Assembly (NCBI GenBank): GCA_934045905.1
Contig: OW203763.1
Location: 21,875,108 to 21,939,107, forward strand
Source: Leuctra nigra
Taxonomy: Eukaryota; Arthropoda; Insecta; Plecoptera; Leuctridae
DNA: 64,000 bases
Reading direction: 5' to 3'
Part shown: piece after piece, positions 63,741 through 64,000 of the stretch
How the letters are laid out: every line of letters starts with the position of its first letter
Numbering within the stretch: the first letter of the stretch is position 1
Notes under the pieces: model-generated
The model's database searches: none
The model's input: the letters and a program-made list of their open reading frames with translations, nothing else
What the model was told of the DNA's origin: nothing
Translations under genes and position numbers: made by a program

Positions 63741-64000
63741 AGGTTAAATCAGACGCCAAAAGTGCACACGTGGTAAAAATGTGAGATCAATCGGTTCAGC
63801 CGTTTAGGCTGTGGCCTGTTTACCGGATTTTAGCTTCAGCCTACTACTACTACTACTGAGATTATTACTGATTATTATTATGAAAACCGCCCTAAAACAC
63901 TGTTTTCACGGCCCTCTAGCGTGCAAAGGGCGTAACCTATTGTTCCCAAATTTGGTATATGTTGTAGGGTGGGCCATAGCTCGAAATTAAGATATATCGC

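Overview
The window is nuclear DNA from an animal and reads as an insect, possibly a hemipteran. Genes are split into many short exons with GT-AG introns. Intergenic DNA is AT-rich and crowded with small DNA transposons. One start site carries the arthropod initiator TCAGTT. The genes are an SV2-like transporter cluster and a chorion-peroxidase-like haem peroxidase. The species call is inference; the sequence names no taxon.

Layout. 1-2.95 kb: no gene seen. 2.95-5.29 kb, minus strand: a decayed SV2-like transporter pseudogene with at least four in-frame stops. 5.3-9.8 kb: no recognised gene; a 42-base C run, a 31-bp tandem repeat and one unassigned ORF. 10.0-16.7 kb, 17.2-27.5 kb and 40.5-47.4 kb, plus strand: three complete SV2-like major facilitator genes, assembled here exon by exon (578, 567 and 551 codons). 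They share almost every intron position and phase, so they are tandem duplicates. 28.96-30.12 kb: seven copies of a 166-bp palindromic satellite bounded by inverted ends. 30.40-38.45 kb: an 8.05-kb element between copies 2 and 3, with short inverted termini next to TA and, at both ends in opposite orientation, tandem arrays rich in GGTNACC words. Inside it are a GC-rich promoter-like segment and a candidate spliced 94-codon gene. 47.5-55.9 kb: gene-poor, with Helitron debris. 55.9-62.3 kb: the first five coding exons of a secreted animal haem peroxidase that runs off the right edge. 62.3-64.0 kb: a long foldback element and a roughly 270-bp degenerate tandem repeat.

Functionally the window is a membrane-transporter cluster followed by an unrelated secreted oxidase. 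The transporters differ most in the large extracytoplasmic loop between membrane spans 7 and 8 (length and N-glycosylation sites) and in two intron changes. Many introns carry MITE-class insertions, some with intact target-site duplications. The most unusual object is the 8-kb element; its family could not be assigned by eye.
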